From Shewanella mesophila (lineage in GTDB: Bacteria > Pseudomonadota > Gammaproteobacteria > Enterobacterales > Shewanellaceae): DNA of 64,000 bases. Shown here piece after piece: positions 59,737 through 64,000 of the stretch. The stretch spans positions 2,232,001-2,296,000 of the forward strand of contig NZ_CP080421.1 in NCBI RefSeq assembly GCF_019457515.1. Reading direction: 5' to 3'. Position 1 is the stretch's first letter, and each line of letters starts with the position of its first letter. The notes beneath the pieces are model-generated. The model was not told the origin of the DNA, made no database searches, and worked only from the letters and a program-made list of their open reading frames with translations. The position numbers and the translations under genes were made by a program.

Positions 59737-60228
59737 TTAACGAAACTTGCTGACTTTCTTTAGTGCTATTTGCTGTTTGAGTTTAGATAAGTGCTCAATA
59801 AACACTTTACCATCAAGATGATCCATCTCATGTTGCAACACGATTGCAAGAAAATCATCGCTCTCAATTTCAACTGGTTCCCCGTGGCGATTCAGCGCTT
59901 TAACTTTCACGCTTTCATAACGGGTCACTTTAGCGCGGTAACCAGGGATAGATAAACATCCCTCTTCACCGACAAATTCACCTGAACGTTCGATAAACTC
60001 AGGGTTGATTAGCACTAACGGCTCATCTCTATTTTCGGAGAGATCGATAACAATAATCGCATCGAGACTGCCAACCTGAGTAGCAGCCAAACCAATGCCA
60101 TCATCGGTGTCATACATGGTTTCGATCAAGTCATCAATAAAAGGTTGTACCGCATTGATATCGCTAACGGGTTGAGCCTTACGCTTTAAACGCTCATCGG
60201 GAATGGTAAGAATTTCCAGTACTGACAT
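59737..60228 (-). CDS. def: Peptide deformylase
   Basis: 163 residues. Removes the formyl group from new protein N-termini using a metal ion. All three motifs are intact: [19 protein letters not shown] (Cys ligand) and QHEMDHLDG (His ligands and catalytic Glu). It is not next to fmt as the main def gene usually is, so it may be an additional copy. A terminator lies just after it. Confidence 0.95.
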   Translation of the reverse strand: MSVLEILTIPDERLKRKAQPVSDINAVQPFIDDLIETMYDTDDGIGLAATQVGSLDAIIVIDLSENRDEPLVLINPEFIERSGEFVGEEGCLSIPGYRAKVTRYESVKVKALNRHGEPVEIESDDFLAIVLQHEMDHLDGKVFIEHLSKLKQQIALKKVSKFR

Positions 60229-60669
60229 TATTTCATTTGATGTTAAAAATTTGCCGTCATTATGACCTAAATCACACTAAAGGCAACTCGATCACCGTTT
60301 TATGTTTGTATTGGTCGTCGACATATCGCCTAGCGATACTCTGAACTGCACATTTAGCGATGCCTTTAGCAATGCGACTAGCTGCTATACCGCAGAACAA
60401 ATTGCTCACAGGGATATAGCACCTCTTCTGTTACGCTAACCTTATTAAATTCATAGTCACATGCCTATTCACATAACCTTGATGATTCATAATATGACGA
60501 GGCGCTTTCGCAATTTTACCGATATATTACAGAGCGATAACTACCTTACCCTATTTTATTTAGCCTACGCCTCTTTGCTACCCGCTATCCATTTTTATTC
60601 TCAATTAACTGGTCTAGATTCAAGTTAATCGTTATATTTTGTTTATTACATAAAATTTGGGTTTATAAA
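60229..60669. other. 440-base intergenic region between def and the ATL gene
   Basis: Divergent promoter region. A 45-codon frame from about 60302 has no ribosome site and no recognisable product. Nothing else seen. Confidence 0.5.
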
Positions 60670-61020
60670 GTGGTGCAAGGTTCGATTTCGCCTATGCAGC
60701 GAATTTGGCAGGTCGTTGGGTTAATTCCGAAAGGTAATGTGAGTTCCTATGGCAAGATCGCTGATTTAGCGGGTCTTCCTGGGAGAGCCAGATACGTATC
60801 TCGCGCGCTGAAATTGGCACCTGATGAACTAAATCTACCATGGCATAGAGTAATTAATAGTCAGGGGAAAATAGCCTTCCCTGAATCGACCCCAGCTTTT
60901 ATTGAACAGATGCAGTTGTTAAGAAACGAGAATATCGAAGTGAACCGAGGCAAAATAAAGCTGTCAAATTACGAGTGGCAACCCGATCTCGCTACACTCA
61001 TGTTTGAATTATCATTTTAG
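60670..61020 (+). CDS. Alkyltransferase-like protein (ATL, MGMT homologue)
   Basis: 116 residues, the DNA-binding half of O6-alkylguanine-DNA alkyltransferase. The active PCHR site is replaced by PWHRVIN, so it cannot transfer alkyl groups; ATL proteins bind O6-alkylguanine and hand the lesion to nucleotide excision repair. The helix-turn-helix and arginine finger (GLPGRARYVSRAL) are conserved. The start is GTG at 60670 or 60673, without a convincing ribosome site; ATG at 60694 is an alternative. The next gene follows at 22 bases. Confidence 0.88.
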   Translation: MVQGSISPMQRIWQVVGLIPKGNVSSYGKIADLAGLPGRARYVSRALKLAPDELNLPWHRVINSQGKIAFPESTPAFIEQMQLLRNENIEVNRGKIKLSNYEWQPDLATLMFELSF

Positions 61021-61042
61021 CTGACCCTTGTAGGAGATATTT

Positions 61043-61816
61043 TTGTCGACAATGAAACGTGAATTTATCCTGTTTTGCCTAGTCGTATTTAGCATTGACG
61101 CCCGGGCAGCCCAAGAGCCACTCACGCCGCAAACGGCGGAGTATCAGGTCAATTACGGTAGTATTGAACTCGGTAAGGCGCGCTATCAACTCCCTGCCCC
61201 GGAGGGCGATCTCTACCAATACAGATTTGATAGTGATGTGAGTCTGTTAATGCTTTCAGATAGGCGCACAGTAAAAAGCATCTTTAGTTTAGCTGGCACT
61301 AAACTTATCCCTATGCGGTACAGCCATGAACGTGATGGCACGGGCCCTAGTTATCAAGAGCAGTCTGCCTATGTGCTCAGTCAAAAATTAGTCCATAGCC
61401 GTTATAAAGATGAGCGAGCAAAATTCCCTTACACCGAAGATCTATTTGACCCGCTAATGGTTCAGCTGCAATTTCGACTCGATATTGCCGCAGGTGCTAA
61501 AACGATGCACTACAAGATGTTAAAGAGCGGCGAAATTGATGAGTACGACTTTAGAGTGGTGGGTAAAGAGCGCGTCAATATTGAAAGTGGTAGCTACGAT
61601 ACCGTTAAAATAGAAGTGGTCAGAGACAATAACAAACGTCAAACTTTGTTTTGGATGGCCCCCGATTTAGGCTACCTGCCAATTAGATTAACCCATTTCG
61701 AGAAAGGCAGTAAGCAGTTAGATATCAAGCTACTGACCTATCACTTTGATGCCATGCCAATTAAGGTTGAAACGACCAGCAAGGCGAGTCCTGAGAGTGA
61801 AACACCGATTCGATAA
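61043..61816 (+). CDS. DUF3108-family exported protein
   Basis: 257 residues with a short signal peptide (EFILFCLVVFSIDARA) and a beta-rich mature part matching DUF3108 (YQVNYGSIELGKARYQL; DTVKIEVVRDNNKRQTLFWM). Members are periplasmic and of unknown role. The start is TTG at 61043, six bases after AGGAG; the ATG at 61052 is too far from it. Probably co-transcribed with the ATL gene. Confidence 0.8.
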   Translation: MSTMKREFILFCLVVFSIDARAAQEPLTPQTAEYQVNYGSIELGKARYQLPAPEGDLYQYRFDSDVSLLMLSDRRTVKSIFSLAGTKLIPMRYSHERDGTGPSYQEQSAYVLSQKLVHSRYKDERAKFPYTEDLFDPLMVQLQFRLDIAAGAKTMHYKMLKSGEIDEYDFRVVGKERVNIESGSYDTVKIEVVRDNNKRQTLFWMAPDLGYLPIRLTHFEKGSKQLDIKLLTYHFDAMPIKVETTSKASPESETPIR

Positions 61817-61880
61817 AGGCTGTAATTAACGTCAAGCTAAAGCCGAGAAGATCATAATCGCCCCAGAAAGATAATGCCTA

Positions 61881-61905
61881 TGCGCGAGGAGCAACTCCTC
61901 GCGCA
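61881..61905. terminator. Perfect hairpin between convergent genes
   Basis: TGCGCGAGGAG and CTCCTCGCGCA form an 11-bp stem with a 3-base loop. No T run on either side, so termination strength is uncertain. Confidence 0.65.
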
Positions 61906-61921
61906 CTATTACTCACCTAGT

Positions 61922-62701
61922 TTAACTGCCAAGCACCATCTCACCACGACAGAATAGTTTCCAGTCACCCGGTGCAAGAATATGCCACTGCTCATTATCG
62001 GTTAAGGGCCGTGTCGCAATAACGGTAACAATGTCATTAGGAGTTGTTTCTTTATTAAAATCAATCACGACATCGGTATCAATCAACTTAGCCTTACCAA
62101 AAGGTGCACGACGAGTGATATGACATAAGTTATTGGTGCAGTAACTCATCAAATGTTCGCCGTCACTGAGGATCATATTGAACACCCCAAGTGCACGAAT
62201 TTCATCGGCTAATGTTGCCACGTAGCGATAAACTTCAAGCAGATCATCTGGAGCCGTATCGCCGAAACGTGCTACGATTTTTTCTAATATCCAGCAAAAT
62301 GCCAATTCGCTGTCGGTATCTCCCACTGGCTGATAGCGAGAAACAGTAAACTTACTCTGATAATCACTGAGCTGACCATTATGGGCATAGGTCCAATAAC
62401 GCCCCCACAACTCTCTGGTGAATGGATGGGTATTCTCCAAAGAGACACATCCACGATTAGCTTGGCGAATATGACTCACTACCACTTCACTTTTAATCGG
62501 ATAAGATTTGATGAGCTTAGCCACATGGGACTGACTGCTTGGACAAGCATCTTTAAATGTCCGACTTCCCTTGCCCTCATAAAAGGTGATCCCCCATCCG
62601 TCTACGTGAGGACCTGTCACTCCGCCACGCTCGGCTAGACCTGTAAAACTAAATACGATGTCGGTAGGCACGTTGGCGCTCATGGCCAGCAACTCACACA
62701 T
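61922..62701 (-). CDS. yafJ: Class II glutamine amidotransferase (YafJ family)
   Basis: 259 residues. The N-terminal nucleophile Cys2 (MCELLAMSANVPTDI) is exposed after Met removal, and the rest matches the glutaminase fold: SHIRQANRG, ENTHPFTRELWG and AHNGQLSDY. There is no synthase domain, so the acceptor of the released ammonia is unknown. Divergent from fadE, as yafJ and fadE are near each other in E. coli. Confidence 0.93.
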   Translation of the reverse strand: MCELLAMSANVPTDIVFSFTGLAERGGVTGPHVDGWGITFYEGKGSRTFKDACPSSQSHVAKLIKSYPIKSEVVVSHIRQANRGCVSLENTHPFTRELWGRYWTYAHNGQLSDYQSKFTVSRYQPVGDTDSELAFCWILEKIVARFGDTAPDDLLEVYRYVATLADEIRALGVFNMILSDGEHLMSYCTNNLCHITRRAPFGKAKLIDTDVVIDFNKETTPNDIVTVIATRPLTDNEQWHILAPGDWKLFCRGEMVLGS

Positions 62702-62790
62702 AAAAGCGATACCTTTTACTTACAAATCTTAAATTAAAGTCATTCTAACGAGTTGACGCTATTTGTGGAATGGTCACTTTTATAAAAAAT

Positions 62791-62807
62791 TTAAACAATT
62801 GTTTGAA
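62791..62807. promoter_or_regulatory. Candidate PsrA-type operator upstream of fadE
   Basis: TTAAACAATTGTTTGAA contains a perfect AAACAATTGTTT dyad, fitting the AAAC-N4-GTTT pattern of the fatty-acid regulator PsrA. It sits near a promoter-like TATAAA at about 62818. Confidence 0.5.
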
Positions 62808-62906
62808 AAGTGCTTGTATAAAAGTCACTAGGCGGGTAGATTTTATGCGACACAGGTCTGACCACAATCTATAATTGTGATAACAGTCATACAAAAAAGA
62901 GCTGAC

Positions 62907-62948
62907 TTAGTGCCGTTATCTGTCGCATTAGTGCAGTTATCAGTCGCA
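62907..62948. repeat. 21-bp tandem duplication in the fadE leader
   Basis: Two 21-base units (62907-62927 and 62928-62948), each beginning TTAGTGC and ending GTCGCA, differing at two positions. The fadE ribosome site follows almost at once. Confidence 0.9.
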
Positions 62949-62966
62949 ATTGAAGGAGAATTAACA

Positions 62967-64000
62967 GTGACTACCTTACTTTGGATTTTAGTGATGCTCT
63001 TCACGCTAGGCGCCCTGGCCTATCTAAGAGTTTCACTACTCACCTCAAGCGTTCTAGCTGCCGTTGTTATGGCAGCAGGTACCGCTATGGGTGCTATCGC
63101 CCCACTAGCTTGGCTAGTATTTCTTGTCATTGCGTTACCACTTAATGTGGCAGGCTTTCGAAAAAACGTTATTACTCGTCCACTACTTAAGATGTACAAA
63201 GGCATCATGCCTGAGATGTCATCAACCGAAAAAGAAGCGATTGAAGCGGGAACCACTTGGTGGGAAGCGGATCTATTTGCAGGTAAACCGAACTGGAAAA
63301 AACTCCATAACTACCCAGTTGCACGCTTAACCGCTGAAGAGCAAGCCTTCATCGATGGCCCTGTAGAAGAAGTCTGTAAGATGCTCAATGAGCACCAAGT
63401 CTCGCATCAACTTGCAGACCTTCCCCCTGAGATTTGGCAGTACCTGAAAGATAACGGCTTCTTTGCGATGATCATCAAGAAAAAATATGGTGGTCTAGAA
63501 TATTCAGCCTATGCACAATCTCGCGTATTACAAAAACTCGCTGGTGTATCGAGTGAATTGGCATCTACCGTCGGCGTACCTAACTCATTAGGCCCGGGCG
63601 AATTACTGCAGCATTACGGCACTCAAGAGCAGCAAGATCACTACCTACCTCGCTTGGCTAAAGGGTTAGAGGTGCCTTGTTTTGCACTAACCAGCCCTGA
63701 AGCGGGTAGTGATGCTGGTGCAATCCCCGATTTTGGCGTGGTGTGTAAAGGGCAATGGCAAGGCGAAGAAGTCCTTGGTATGAAGCTGACTTGGAACAAG
63801 CGCTATATTACCTTAGCTCCGGTCGCTACCGTATTAGGTTTAGCATTTAAACTGCAAGATCCTGACAAACTACTGGGTGGTCAAGAAGAGCTGGGCATTA
63901 CCTGCGCACTTATCCCAACCGATGTACCGGGTGTTGAAACTGGTCGTCGCCACTTCCCGCTTAACTGTATGTTCCAAAACGGTCCGACACGCGGCGATGA
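62967..64000 (+). CDS. fadE: Acyl-CoA dehydrogenase FadE (partial, 3' end outside window)
   Basis: First step of fatty-acid beta-oxidation, a FAD-dependent acyl-CoA dehydrogenase. About 344 codons are visible of a family near 800 residues. Two hydrophobic N-terminal segments ([17 protein letters not shown] and a second near 28-60) are typical of the long FadE type, and the catalytic domain begins near [14 protein letters not shown], with [14 protein letters not shown] further on. The start is GTG at 62967, behind GAAGGAG. The frame is open to the window edge. The PsrA-like site upstream suggests control by fatty acids. Confidence 0.93.
   Translation, partial: MTTLLWILVMLFTLGALAYLRVSLLTSSVLAAVVMAAGTAMGAIAPLAWLVFLVIALPLNVAGFRKNVITRPLLKMYKGIMPEMSSTEKEAIEAGTTWWEADLFAGKPNWKKLHNYPVARLTAEEQAFIDGPVEEVCKMLNEHQVSHQLADLPPEIWQYLKDNGFFAMIIKKKYGGLEYSAYAQSRVLQKLAGVSSELASTVGVPNSLGPGELLQHYGTQEQQDHYLPRLAKGLEVPCFALTSPEAGSDAGAIPDFGVVCKGQWQGEEVLGMKLTWNKRYITLAPVATVLGLAFKLQDPDKLLGGQEELGITCALIPTDVPGVETGRRHFPLNCMFQNGPTRGD

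Noticed and set aside
60790..60801. AGATACGTATCT palindrome resembling the maltodextrin operators
   Set aside because: It is inside the alkyltransferase-like coding sequence (Arg-Tyr-Val-Ser) and lacks the TG/CA ends of the real sites; probably chance.

Overview
The window looks like a chromosomal segment of a Shewanella-type gammaproteobacterium. Evidence: a kdnA-kdnB-kdsB set for 8-amino-Kdo lipopolysaccharide, a TonB-dependent maltodextrin locus with GH13, GH97 and GH15 enzymes, a stand-alone second EF-G, several c-di-GMP signalling proteins, and families common in Shewanella (DUF2897, DUF3334, DUF3108, a GreA/GreB-like paralogue). No rRNA, tRNA, transposase, integrase or CRISPR array was seen. 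Both ends cut a gene: a class I fumarase on the left and an FadE-type acyl-CoA dehydrogenase on the right.

Layout. 1-6.0 kb: fumarase, pabB and a Nudix CoA pyrophosphatase (overlapping), a small membrane protein, asnS and yjbQ. 6.1-13.4 kb, all minus strand: a SNF2/SWIM helicase, a GAF-PAS-GGDEF-EAL protein and a NOL1/NOP2/Sun-type rRNA cytosine methyltransferase. 13.6-36.7 kb: a starch and malto-oligosaccharide utilisation region, interrupted at 22.7-28.1 kb by a DEAD-box helicase, a DUF2955/HlyD efflux pair and an HD-GYP protein. 36.9-44.1 kb: an outer-membrane protein, a GreA/B-like pair, EF-G2, a DnaQ-like exonuclease, a LacI-family regulator and a DUF3334 protein. 44.4-49.1 kb: a chemoreceptor, then ACT protein, ptsH, ptsI, crr. 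49.3-56.7 kb: an arsC-like gene, dapE, an M15 peptidase, an alpha/beta hydrolase, carbonic anhydrase, kdnA, kdnB, kdsB and DUF2897. 56.7-59.7 kb: an accessory island. 59.7-64 kb: def, an alkyltransferase-like protein, DUF3108, yafJ and fadE.

How the sugar genes fit together (inference from families). Maltodextrins cross the outer membrane through the TonB receptor. Two exported GH13 enzymes, a GH97 enzyme and a lipoprotein GH15 glucoamylase would trim them. An MFS carrier would take the products across the inner membrane, and a cytoplasmic GH13 alpha-glucosidase would finish hydrolysis. Four near-identical 14-bp palindromes (core ATACGTAT) precede the divergent alpha-glucosidase/receptor pair, the GH97 gene and the transporter gene. 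This is a LacI-type regulon visible in the sequence. A LacI-family gene at 42.2-43.3 kb is one candidate regulator.

The most unusual region is 56.7-59.7 kb. Two unknown genes are each followed by a foldable attC-like recombination site, with no integrase in the window. This is the arrangement of integron cassettes stranded away from an integron (a CALIN). It is flanked by palindromes and diverged repeats. Other points worth a second look are a possible leader ORF plus terminator ahead of the transporter gene, several short tandem repeats in intergenic DNA, a dispersed 18-bp palindrome, and a PsrA-like operator with a tandem repeat ahead of fadE.
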